NCBI RefSeq assembly: GCF_029893365.1
Contig: NZ_JARXUZ010000001.1
Location: 1 to 64,000 of the forward strand
DNA: 64,000 nt
Direction of reading: 5' to 3'
Origin: Cryobacterium sp. CG_9.6
GTDB lineage: Bacteria > Actinomycetota > Actinomycetes > Actinomycetales > Microbacteriaceae
Shown: positions 18,107 to 25,782 of the stretch, piece after piece
How positions within the stretch are numbered: the stretch's first letter is position 1
How the letters are laid out: each line of letters begins with the position of its first letter
Made by a program: the position numbers and the translations under genes
Notes under the pieces: generated by a model
Databases searched by the model: none
Told to the model about the DNA's origin: nothing
What the model saw: the letters and a program-made list of their open reading frames with translations, nothing else

Positions 18107-18739
18107 TCAGAAGTGGTGTTGCAGTACCCAGTTGTGCATCGTGACCGCGGCGGCCGCCGACGCGTTGAGCGACCGGGTGGAGCCGAACTGACTGATCTCC
18201 ACAATCGCGTCGGCGGAGGCCACGGCGGCATCCGAGAGCCCCGGTCCTTCCTGACCGAACAACAGCACGCAGCGCTCCGGAAACGAATAGGTCTCGATAA
18301 TGACGGAACCCGGCACGTTGTCAATAGCGATGATCGGCAGGCTCTCGCCGCTCGCCCACTCCACAAAGGTCGCCACATCCGGGTGATGCATCACGTGCTG
18401 ATATCGGTCGGTCACCATGGCGCCACGCTTGTTCCAGCGCTTCCGGCCAATAATGTGAACGGTGTCGGCGGCGAACGCATTGGCGCTGCGCACAATCGAG
18501 CCAATATTCATGTCGTGCTGCCAGTTCTCAATGGCCACATGAAACGGATGCCGGTGCTCATCGAGGTCGGCCACGATCGCCGCCATGAGCCAGTAGCGGT
18601 ACCGGTCGATCACATTTCTGGTGTCGCCGCGTTCCAGCAGCTCAGGGTCGTACCGAGCATCGGTGGGCCACTCCCCCTGCCACGGTCCGACACCATAGGT
18701 CGAAAGCTCATGGGAGGGGTTTTCTGCTGGCGTGCTCAC
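18107..18739 (-). CDS. TrmH/SpoU family RNA 2'-O-methyltransferase
   Basis: 210 residues with the SPOUT trefoil-knot methyltransferase domain. Motif 1 is NIGSIVRSANAFAADTVHII, motif 2 LLFGQEGPGLSD and motif 3 ISQFGSTRSLNASAAAAV, all intact and in the right order for SAM binding and the knot. It probably methylates a tRNA or rRNA ribose; the target nucleotide cannot be told. It is divergent from mntH with 69 bp between, and that gap holds the MntR-type boxes. Confidence 0.88.
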   Translation of the reverse strand: MSTPAENPSHELSTYGVGPWQGEWPTDARYDPELLERGDTRNVIDRYRYWLMAAIVADLDEHRHPFHVAIENWQHDMNIGSIVRSANAFAADTVHIIGRKRWNKRGAMVTDRYQHVMHHPDVATFVEWASGESLPIIAIDNVPGSVIIETYSFPERCVLLFGQEGPGLSDAAVASADAIVEISQFGSTRSLNASAAAAVTMHNWVLQHHF

Positions 18740-18773
18740 TGCTTCACTTTATCGCACGCCGCGTTCGTCGCTC

Positions 18774-18817
18774 TTTCGGGTGCCCGAAATATTCGCTAAG
18801 GTTTCGGTATGTCGAAA
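18774..18817. promoter_or_regulatory. Twin inverted-repeat boxes on the mntH promoter (MntR/DtxR-type operator)
   Basis: Box 1 (18774-18789) is a perfect repeat, TTTCGGGTGCCCGAAA. Box 2 (18802-18817) has the same length and ends, TTTCGGTATGTCGAAA, and covers the start codon. Between them TAAGGT (18797-18802) is a good -10 that ends six bases before ATG 18809, implying a leaderless mRNA. Box 1 overlaps the -35 position. The encoded MntR-like protein at 20101 is the obvious ligand (inference). Confidence 0.65.
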
Positions 18818-20074
18818 ATTGAGGCGCCCAGGCGCGAACGGGCACTGACGCCCACAACCGTGGCCTCCTCGCGACTGCTCTGGCTGCTCGGTCCGGCACT
18901 GGTTGCCGGTGTCGCCTACCTTGATCCGGGCAACGTGGCGAGCAACATGACGGCCGGCGCCCGCTATGGCTACCTGCTCGTGTGGGTTGTTGTGGCCGGC
19001 AACGTGATGGCGTGGCTGATTCAGTACCTGTCCGCGAAGCTCGGCATCGTCACCGGCCAGAGTCTGCCCGAGATTCTCGGCGTGCGCATGAAACGCCCAC
19101 TCGCCCGCCGTCTCTACTGGATTCAGGCGGAACTTGTGGCGATGGCCACCGACCTGGCCGAGATCATCGGCGGCGCCGTTGCCCTCTATCTACTCTTTGA
19201 CCTTCCGCTCCTCGTGGGCGGCATCATCACCGGCACCATTTCCATGGTCGTACTCACGGTGCACACCAAACGCGGCCCCAAGGTGTTCGAACGCGTGATC
19301 GTGGCGCTGATGCTCATCATCACCGTGGGCTTCACCGTGGGCGTTGTGCTGTCACCGCCCGACGCCGGCCAGGTGCTCGGCGGCCTGGTGCCGCGTTTCG
19401 ACGGCGCCAACTCGGTGCTCCTGGCCGCCTCCATTCTCGGTGCCACGATCATGCCGCACGCCATCTACGCGCACTCCTCGCTCGCCCGGGATCGCTTCCC
19501 GGAATGGCAGGGCACCACCGCCACCCGCCGTTTGCTGTGGGCCACCAAATGGGACGTGACCATTGCCATGGCGATTGCCGGCACCGTGAACCTTGCGATT
19601 CTGCTGCTGGCAGCATCCGCTCTGCAGGGCGTGGACGGCACCGACACCCTGCAGGGCGCGTATGCGGCGATCGAGTCCTCGCTGGGCGCGGCCGTCGCCA
19701 CGGCCTTCGCGATCGGGCTGCTCGCGTCCGGCCTCGCCTCAACCTCGGTGGGCGCCTATGCGGGTGCCGAGATCATGGCCGGCCTGATCCACGTGCGCAT
19801 TCCGCTGCTGCTGCGCCGCCTCATCACCCTCATTCCCGCCCTCGTGATCCTGGGCGTGGGGTTTGACCCCACGGAGGCCCTGGTGCTGAGCCAGGTAGTG
19901 CTCTCCTTTGGCATTCCCTTCGCCCTCATTCCGCTCGTGTGGCTCACCGCTCAGCGCGGTCGTCTCGGCACCTTCGCCAATCGCTGGTTCACGACCGCGG
20001 CCGGGGCGCTCTGCTCACTCGCCCTCGTGGCGCTCAACGTGGTGCTGCTCGTGCTCGTGTTTACCGGCGCCTGA
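18809..20074 (+). CDS. mntH: Nramp family divalent metal (Mn2+) transporter
   Basis: 421 residues with eleven predicted membrane helices, a proton-coupled manganese importer. The TM1 metal site DPGNVASNMTAGARYG is present near residue 37, and the TM6 motif IMPHAIYAHSSL near residue 212. Transcription appears leaderless from TAAGGT upstream and is flanked by two 16-bp inverted-repeat boxes. A DtxR/MntR-type regulator begins 26 bp downstream, so importer and sensor form one operon with probable autoregulation by Mn. Confidence 0.93.
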   Translation: MSKIEAPRRERALTPTTVASSRLLWLLGPALVAGVAYLDPGNVASNMTAGARYGYLLVWVVVAGNVMAWLIQYLSAKLGIVTGQSLPEILGVRMKRPLARRLYWIQAELVAMATDLAEIIGGAVALYLLFDLPLLVGGIITGTISMVVLTVHTKRGPKVFERVIVALMLIITVGFTVGVVLSPPDAGQVLGGLVPRFDGANSVLLAASILGATIMPHAIYAHSSLARDRFPEWQGTTATRRLLWATKWDVTIAMAIAGTVNLAILLLAASALQGVDGTDTLQGAYAAIESSLGAAVATAFAIGLLASGLASTSVGAYAGAEIMAGLIHVRIPLLLRRLITLIPALVILGVGFDPTEALVLSQVVLSFGIPFALIPLVWLTAQRGRLGTFANRWFTTAAGALCSLALVALNVVLLVLVFTGA

Positions 20075-20100
20075 GGCACGCCGGGTACCCTGAGACAGTC

Positions 20101-20763
20101 ATGAAGCACACCACGCCGGCCTCCGAGGATTACCTCAAAACCATCTACGCCCACACCGAGTGGCAGAGCGAACCCATCACCCCCAAGGCGCTCGCCACTC
20201 GACTGGGTGTGGCACCGTCATCCGTCACGGAAATGGTGAAGAAGCTCGCCTCGGCCGGTTTGATCGCCCACGTTCCCTATGGCCCGCTGACGCTGACGGA
20301 TGCCGGCGTGTTGCGTGCCACCGCCGTCGTGCGACGGCACCGGGTGATTGAAACCTGGCTCGTGCGCGAGATGGGCTACACGTGGGACGAGGTACACGAG
20401 GAGGCCGAGATTCTTGAGCACTCACTCTCCGACCGACTGCTCGAGGCGATCAACACCCGGCTCGGTTACCCCACACGGGATCCGCACGGCGACCCGATTC
20501 CGCTGGCGGATGGCTCGTCGCCGCGGGAGCAGGCCATTCTGCTCGCCGAGGCGGCGGACGGACACACCGGCACGATCCTGCGCGTGAGCGATCGAGATTC
20601 CGCCGTGCTGCGCGAACTCGCCGCCGACGGCATCGGCCCCGGCGTGCACGTCACCGTTCTCGAGCCACTGACCCTGAAATTCTCCGACGGTCAGACCCGG
20701 CAGGTGACCCCCCTCGCGGGGGATGCGATCTGGGTAACCAACAATGCCACAGAGCCCCACTAG
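20101..20763 (+). CDS. mntR: DtxR/MntR family metal-dependent regulator
   Basis: 220 residues from ATG 20101 (MKHTTPASEDYLKTIYAHTE). A longer open frame from 19939 runs inside mntH and is not used. Domains are a winged helix (KALATRLGVAPSSVTEMVKK), a dimerisation/metal-binding region (RRHRVIETWL, then WDEVHEEAEILEHSLSD with DtxR-type Glu/His ligands) and a C-terminal SH3-like/FeoA domain. When bound to Mn (or Fe) it should repress the upstream mntH promoter. Its place directly behind an Nramp gene favours the Mn sensor over an iron sensor. Confidence 0.88.
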   Translation: MKHTTPASEDYLKTIYAHTEWQSEPITPKALATRLGVAPSSVTEMVKKLASAGLIAHVPYGPLTLTDAGVLRATAVVRRHRVIETWLVREMGYTWDEVHEEAEILEHSLSDRLLEAINTRLGYPTRDPHGDPIPLADGSSPREQAILLAEAADGHTGTILRVSDRDSAVLRELAADGIGPGVHVTVLEPLTLKFSDGQTRQVTPLAGDAIWVTNNATEPH

Positions 20764-20792
20764 GCTAAAAGCCCCGACGACAGGAGCGCCAC

Positions 20793-21593
20793 ATGGCCCG
20801 CCGTGAAGAGATCGAATGCTGGCTCACCGACATGGATGGTGTTCTCGTTCACGAGAACGCCGCCCTTCCGGGTGCCGCCGCCCTACTGCAGCAGTGGACC
20901 GACACCGGAACGCCCTTTCTGGTTCTGACGAACAATTCGATTTACACGCCGCGTGACCTGAGTGCGCGACTACGGGCATCCGGTCTCAACGTTCCGGAGG
21001 ACCGAATCTGGACTTCGGCTCTGGCGACCGCGGACTTTCTCAAAGCGCAGATTGCCGGAGGCACCGCCTTCGTCATTGGCGAAATGGGGCTCACCACCGC
21101 CCTGCACGAGGCCGGCTTCACGATGACCGAAACCACCCCCGACTTCGTGGTGGTGGGTGAGACGCGGAACTACTCGTTCGATGCCATCACCAAGGCGATT
21201 CGCCTGATTCTGGGCGGGGCACGTTTTATCGCCACCAACCCGGATGCGACCGGCCCGAGCGCCGACGGCCCCATGCCGGCGACGGGTGCCATCGCGGCGC
21301 TCATCACCAAGGCCACCGGACGCGAACCCTATGTGGTGGGCAAGCCCAACCCGATGATGTTCCGTTCCGCCATGAACAAGATTGGTGCGCACTCCGAGAA
21401 CACGGCCATGATCGGTGACCGCATGGACACCGACATCGTGGCCGGCATCGAGGCGGGACTGCACACGATTTTGGTGATGACGGGCATCAGCGACGAGGCG
21501 GAGATTGCTCGTTACCCGTTCCGTCCGAGCGAGATTCTGTCGGGTGTGCACGAGCTGCTCGCCACCGAGCTGATCGAGAGCGACGAGATCTAG
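20793..21593 (+). CDS. HAD-IIA family hydrolase (NagD-like phosphatase)
   Basis: 266 residues. HAD motif I is DMDGVLVHEN (nucleophile and acid Asp), motif II LTNNS, the lysine motif is in VGKPNPMMF and motif IV is MIGDRMDTDI. The C2-type cap between motifs II and III places it with NagD, PGP and nucleotidase enzymes. It should dephosphorylate a sugar phosphate or nucleotide. Ribosome site ACAGGAG lies 7 bp before ATG 20793. Confidence 0.88.
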   Translation: MARREEIECWLTDMDGVLVHENAALPGAAALLQQWTDTGTPFLVLTNNSIYTPRDLSARLRASGLNVPEDRIWTSALATADFLKAQIAGGTAFVIGEMGLTTALHEAGFTMTETTPDFVVVGETRNYSFDAITKAIRLILGGARFIATNPDATGPSADGPMPATGAIAALITKATGREPYVVGKPNPMMFRSAMNKIGAHSENTAMIGDRMDTDIVAGIEAGLHTILVMTGISDEAEIARYPFRPSEILSGVHELLATELIESDEI

Positions 21594-21661
21594 CGGTTGT
21601 TCGCTCTCTGAGCCGGAACACGCGGTACGGCTGCGGCTACGGAATGCGCGAGACTGAGAAG

Positions 21662-22312
21662 ATGTCTGATCTCACTTTGCGCGGCGGTATCGGCAGCCGC
21701 GTTGACGTGGAAATCGATGTGAAACACTCCCGATTCCTCTGTCACCTCGTGCGCGTCGAGACAGAGGATGCCGCGCGCGAGACGATCCACGACGCCCGCA
21801 AGGCGCACCCGAGCGCGCGCCACCACTGTTCCGCGTTCGTTCTCGGACCGACCGGCACTCCCGATCAGGTGCGCCGCGCGAATGACGATGGTGAACCATC
21901 CGGAACCGCGGGCCGACCCATGCTCGAAGCCCTGGACGGGCGCGGGTTCGTCGACCTGGTGGCGGTTGTCACCCGCTATTTTGGTGGCACCCTGCTCGGA
22001 GCCGGTGGCCTGGTGCGCGCCTACTCGGAGGCCGTTCTCACCACGATTGACGAGGCCCACACGCGTCGCCTCGTGGTGACGCGCGAACGCCGCGAACTGT
22101 TCGCTCTCGCGCTGTCCCATGCGGATGCCGGACGCATTGAGGCCGAGCTGCGCCAGCGTGGCGTGCTCGTTCTGGGCACGGAATACGGCCGCGAGGCGGT
22201 GCTGCGTATTGCCGATGATGACCCGGAGCGGCTCGCCGCGGTTGTGGCGGGGGTCACGGCCGGCGCAGCGACTCTCGAGGCTCTCGGTCACGAATGGATC
22301 GACGTGGGGTAG
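21662..22312 (+). CDS. YigZ family (UPF0029/IMPACT) protein
   Basis: About 216 residues. The N-terminal IMPACT-type domain shows SRFLCHLVRVET, HHCSAFVLG, the family signature DDGEPSGTAGRPML and VTRYFGGTLLGAGGLVRAYSEAV. A C-terminal DUF1949-like ferredoxin fold follows. The family's cellular function is not settled; proposed links are to translation control or ribosome-associated hydrolysis. I start at ATG 21662 (MSDLTLRG), which has GAGAAG just upstream; ATG 21644 is also in frame. Confidence 0.87.
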   Translation: MSDLTLRGGIGSRVDVEIDVKHSRFLCHLVRVETEDAARETIHDARKAHPSARHHCSAFVLGPTGTPDQVRRANDDGEPSGTAGRPMLEALDGRGFVDLVAVVTRYFGGTLLGAGGLVRAYSEAVLTTIDEAHTRRLVVTRERRELFALALSHADAGRIEAELRQRGVLVLGTEYGREAVLRIADDDPERLAAVVAGVTAGAATLEALGHEWIDVG

Positions 22313-22357
22313 CTCGCTCGTGGGCTTTTGAGCCGGGGCTTTTCTGGGCTGGTGGCG

Positions 22358-22912
22358 TCAGTGGTCGGCGGACCGTCGCTCGCGGAAGGCGATCATGTTC
22401 ATGCGGTTACCACAGCGCACGCTGCAAAACCGTTTCGAGCCATTGCGGGAGAGATCGAGCACGAGGCCGGTGCAGTCATCCGCTTCACACAAGCGCAGGC
22501 GCCCCATTTCATTGCTGCGAATCACGTCGATCAGTGCCAGAGCGGCCTCGACGCGCATGCGCTCACCGAGCGGCGCCTCGGGCACCGTGGCATGCAGGTG
22601 CCAGTCCGAGGTGTCGTGGCGGGCGAGCTGCGGGAGCGCCTGGGCCGCGCGCAACATGCGGTTCACCTCGAGCACGGCCTCGTCGCGGTCCTGGGTCCAC
22701 ACGCGGCGGAGCAGGGTGCGGGTCTGCCGCACGTCTTGGAGCTCGACATCATCGCTGTCGATGCGCCCGGTAAACGGAATCGGAGCCAGCAGAGCCGCAA
22801 GGTCGGCGATCGTGGCAAGTTCATCCCGGCCGCTGCGAGACGCGCCGGGGTCGGTGTTGCCGAGGGCCACCATGAACTCGAGGGCCTCCTCGGTGTCAGG
22901 GGCAAAATGCAA
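22358..22912 (-). CDS. CGNR zinc-finger protein with ABATE domain
   Basis: 184 residues. The N-terminal helical ABATE domain (EALEFMVALGNTD) is followed by the C-terminal CGNR finger, LCEADDCTG then RFCSVRCGNRMN, with four cysteines positioned to bind zinc. It begins with TTG 22910-22912 and has a perfect AAGGAG ribosome site five bases upstream. Such proteins are presumed transcription regulators and are usually divergent from a transporter, as here with the EamA gene. The effector is unknown. Confidence 0.85.
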   Translation of the reverse strand: MHFAPDTEEALEFMVALGNTDPGASRSGRDELATIADLAALLAPIPFTGRIDSDDVELQDVRQTRTLLRRVWTQDRDEAVLEVNRMLRAAQALPQLARHDTSDWHLHATVPEAPLGERMRVEAALALIDVIRSNEMGRLRLCEADDCTGLVLDLSRNGSKRFCSVRCGNRMNMIAFRERRSADH

Positions 22913-22913
22913 G

Positions 22914-22942
22914 TTGACTCCTTATCGGTTCGGTCCTACTGT
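22914..22942 (+). promoter_or_regulatory. Promoter of the EamA exporter gene
   Basis: TTGACT (22914-22919), a 17-base spacer, then TACTGT (22937-22942). The element begins 2 bp upstream of the divergent TTG start of the CGNR regulator gene, so regulator binding here could affect both directions. Confidence 0.6.
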
Positions 22943-22993
22943 CAGTGTCATGAGTCACGTTAGACCATGACCGACCGGGCTGAAGGGCTTTCG

Positions 22994-24067
22994 ATGAAGC
23001 TGACCTCGATACCGGGCGGCCTCGTCGTCGCCGTGCTCTCGGCGCTGTCGTTCGGCACGTCCGGAGCGCTGGTGAAACCGCTGCTCGAGGCGGGATGGTC
23101 GCCGGCTGCGGCCGTGACCGTTCGGGCCTTCACTGCCGGGCTCGTTCTGTTGCCGCTGGCCCTCGTCGCGTTGCGCGGGCGCTGGCGCGTGCTCTGGATC
23201 GGGCGCTGGCGCGTGCTCGGCATGGGTGTCGTGGGTGTGGCCTTCACCCAGCTCGCCTATTTCGCCGCCATCTCGACCATTCCGGTGTCGACCGCGCTGC
23301 TGATTGAATTTCTCGCGCCGCTCATTCTCGTTGGTGTGGCCTGGGCCGTGTCGAAGCGGATGCCCCGCCCCGCCGTGTTCCTCGGCTCGGCTCTCGCCGT
23401 GGGCGGCCTCGTACTGGTGATCGGTCCCGGGGCGATTCAGGCGGTGGACCCCCTCGGCCTCCTCTTCGCCTTTCTCGCCGCAATCGGCTGCGCGGCCTAC
23501 TTCTTCATTGCCGCGCGTCCGGACCAGGGCCTCCCGCCGATTGCTCTCGCAGCCTTCGGCCTCCTCGTAGGCGGGCTCATTCTCGGGCTACTCGGTCTGA
23601 CCGGTGTGCTGGCCCTGACCGCAACGTTCGAGGATCTCCCCCTGTTCGGCTCGCCGGCTCCGTGGTGGGTTCCGCTGGTTCTGCTCGTGGTGGTGAGCAC
23701 GGCCGTCGCCTACGGCACCGGAATCACCGCCACCGGCGTGCTGGGCTCCCGTCTCGCGTCGTTCGTGGGCCTGCTTGAAGTGGTTTTTGCCTCGCTGTTC
23801 GCGTGGCTGCTGCTCGGCGAGCAGCTCACCCCGCTGCAACTTCTCGGCGGCCTGCTGATTCTCGGCGGCATAGCGGCCGTGCGCTCGGACCGCGGCGAGC
23901 TCGTTCTCCCCAGCCCGTTTCCAGCGGATGCGTCGGCACCGGTCGGGCACGCTGCTCCCGGAGGCGCGGCTTCAGCGAACGCTTCTTCCCTAGCCACTGC
24001 AGCGAGTGGGGCCGAAACCTCCACTGCTCCGGAACCAGCGCCTGCTCTGGACGGAACCACTCCCTAA
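22994..24067 (+). CDS. EamA/DMT family transporter (RhaT-like)
   Basis: About 357 residues with ten membrane helices in two EamA repeats, followed by a roughly 50-residue Ala/Pro/Ser-rich cytoplasmic tail. ATG 22994 (MKLTSIPGG) is preferred because GAAGGG lies six bases upstream; ATG 22967 is an in-frame alternative. An 18-base stretch is duplicated (23177-23194 and 23201-23218), giving a doubled loop peptide GRWRVLWI/GRWRVLGM. It is probably an amino-acid or metabolite exporter controlled by the divergent CGNR protein. Confidence 0.83.
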   Translation: MKLTSIPGGLVVAVLSALSFGTSGALVKPLLEAGWSPAAAVTVRAFTAGLVLLPLALVALRGRWRVLWIGRWRVLGMGVVGVAFTQLAYFAAISTIPVSTALLIEFLAPLILVGVAWAVSKRMPRPAVFLGSALAVGGLVLVIGPGAIQAVDPLGLLFAFLAAIGCAAYFFIAARPDQGLPPIALAAFGLLVGGLILGLLGLTGVLALTATFEDLPLFGSPAPWWVPLVLLVVVSTAVAYGTGITATGVLGSRLASFVGLLEVVFASLFAWLLLGEQLTPLQLLGGLLILGGIAAVRSDRGELVLPSPFPADASAPVGHAAPGGAASANASSLATAASGAETSTAPEPAPALDGTTP

Positions 24068-24215
24068 GCTCCCCGGAGGCGGTGGGCACCCGTCTCATCA
24101 AGCGCTCGCTGACTCCTCAGGGTGGCCGCTGCGGCCCAGCCCCGCGCACAACCGGGGCGGTTTCGGGGCCTACTACCGCGACATCCGCTGGGTGACGCTG
24201 CCGTTTGTAGGGCGG

Positions 24216-25229
24216 TTAGGCGTCCTTCGACACGTCGGCGTGGGTGGCCTCGACGACCGGGGCTTTGGGATCGTTGCGCGTCTTGAGCAGGCTGGCGACC
24301 GTGGCCACGGCAACCGTGGCGCCGATGAAGAGGAGCGAGAACCAGATGGGGATCTCGGGTGCCCACTTCACGCCCTCGCCACCGTTGATGAATGGGAGCT
24401 CGTTGATGTGCAGCGCGTGGAAGACCAGTTTGACACCGATGAACCCGAGAATGACGGCGAGGCCCTGCGCAAGGTAGACGAGGCGCTGGAGGAGCCCGCC
24501 GATGAGGAAGTACAGCTGGCGCAGACCCATCAGTGCGAAGACGTTGGCGGTGAAGACGATATACGCCTCGTTGGTGAGGCCGTAGATTGCGGGAATCGAG
24601 TCGACGGCGAACACCAGGTCAACGAAGCCGATGGCCACAATGGCGAGCAGCATTGGGGTGAGGAACCGCTTGCCGTTGATCTTCACGGACAGCTTGTCGG
24701 CGTGATACTCCTCGGTGACCGGGAAGATGCGACGCACGAACTTGATGACTCGCCCGTTTGCGGGATCGCTCTCCTCGTGGTTGAACGCCTGGCGATACGC
24801 CAGCAGCAGCAGGAGCGCGCCGAACAGGTAGAAGATCCAGGAGAAGTTCTCGATGAGGCTGGCGCCAACCGCGATGAAGATTCCGCGCAGGATGATCGCG
24901 ATGATGATGCCGATCATCAGCACCTTCTGCTGGAACTCCTTCGGCACGGCAAAACCGGTCATCAGGATGAGGAACACGAAGAGGTTGTCGATCGACAGCG
25001 CCTTCTCTGTAAGATATCCGGCGAAATACTCACCGCCGAAAGTCCAGCCCGAGATCATGCCGATACCCACGCCGAAGAGCAGCGCGAGGCTGATGTAGAA
25101 GATCGACCAGCGCGCAGACTCGGCCAGGCTCGGCACATGCGGCTTGCGCACGTGGGCGAAGAACTCATAGACGAAAAAGGCGATGGTGACGCCAATGGTA
25201 ATGAACCAGACGAGGGGGGTCGCATTCAC
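24216..25229 (-). CDS. TerC family membrane protein (putative Mn2+ exporter)
   Basis: 337 residues with seven to nine membrane helices. Family signatures are EKALSIDNLFVFLILMTGF (acidic metal-site motif) and FVDLVFAVDSIPAIYG. TerC proteins were first tied to tellurite resistance; current work links them to manganese export and metalation of secreted enzymes. The start is GTG 25227-25229, with GCGGAG upstream. A yybP-ykoY Mn riboswitch lies 38 bp upstream of the start, strong support for a manganese role here rather than tellurite. Confidence 0.9.
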   Translation of the reverse strand: MNATPLVWFITIGVTIAFFVYEFFAHVRKPHVPSLAESARWSIFYISLALLFGVGIGMISGWTFGGEYFAGYLTEKALSIDNLFVFLILMTGFAVPKEFQQKVLMIGIIIAIILRGIFIAVGASLIENFSWIFYLFGALLLLLAYRQAFNHEESDPANGRVIKFVRRIFPVTEEYHADKLSVKINGKRFLTPMLLAIVAIGFVDLVFAVDSIPAIYGLTNEAYIVFTANVFALMGLRQLYFLIGGLLQRLVYLAQGLAVILGFIGVKLVFHALHINELPFINGGEGVKWAPEIPIWFSLLFIGATVAVATVASLLKTRNDPKAPVVEATHADVSKDA

Positions 25230-25266
25230 AGGGAAACTCCGCGGGGTCTAAGGGTGACTAAATATT

Positions 25267-25373
25267 CAAAGTCTCATCCACCCTCAACGACATCTGTCGG
25301 AGAGAGCCAGCGGTCCGGAACGCATCTATGCATTCGTATTGACGAAGTCGCTGCTCGTGGATTACTCCCTTTG
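25267..25373 (-). promoter_or_regulatory. yybP-ykoY manganese riboswitch
   Basis: On the minus strand the leader begins CAAAGGGAGTA and ends GATGAGACTTTG, so CAAAG pairs with CTTTG as helix P1. Between them are the conserved CGTCAATACG segment and an arm around GGACCGCTGG. These match the yybP-ykoY class, which binds Mn2+ and usually turns genes on. It sits in the 5' leader of the TerC gene, a known partner of this class. No expression platform is obvious; control may be at translation. Confidence 0.8.
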
Positions 25374-25511
25374 CAAATGACAGAGTATCACCTCAAAATG
25401 CGTTTCCGCGAGGGTCTGTGGGGGCTCACAGACGGCTGCCAGCATTGCGTGAGGGAGCCGCGGCATCCGCTTCGATGCGCGCCCGGCGCTGCGCCTTCGG
25501 CTACACGACCC

Positions 25512-25745
25512 TCCAACTTCAGCCCCATCATCTGCTCCGATGAGGCCAAAACTGGCTTCTGGTGCGCGAAAAGCCACCTTCTGCCCCATCACGGCCTCCG
25601 CGCGAGCCCGAAAGCGCGAGCCACCAACATCAGCCCCATCACAGGGTCTCATGGGGCCTTGGTTGACCTCTCGCGAGCCCTCGCCGTGGCGAGAAGCCAA
25701 CATCAGCCCCATGGTCGACTGTCATGGGGCCACAAATGGCTTCTC
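25512..25745. repeat. Cluster of degenerate GCCCCAT inverted repeats
   Basis: The GCCCCAT core occurs at 25522, 25583, 25633 and 25706, most copies preceded by CAACATCA or CAACTTCA. Three have a matching right arm (ATGGGGC or GATGAGGC) 15-20 bases on, forming short hairpins, and variants of GGCTTCTCG follow. The unit is 50-73 bp long and irregular. On the minus strand an open frame of 117 codons crosses it but shows only repeat-derived sequence, so I do not call a gene. Confidence 0.6.
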
Positions 25746-25782
25746 GTGAACCTCGTAGGCAGCAGCGGATGCCGCGTGGCGG

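Noticed and set aside
24216..25229. Tellurite resistance determinant
   Set aside because: No other ter genes are nearby, and a manganese riboswitch leads the gene, so a Mn role is better supported.
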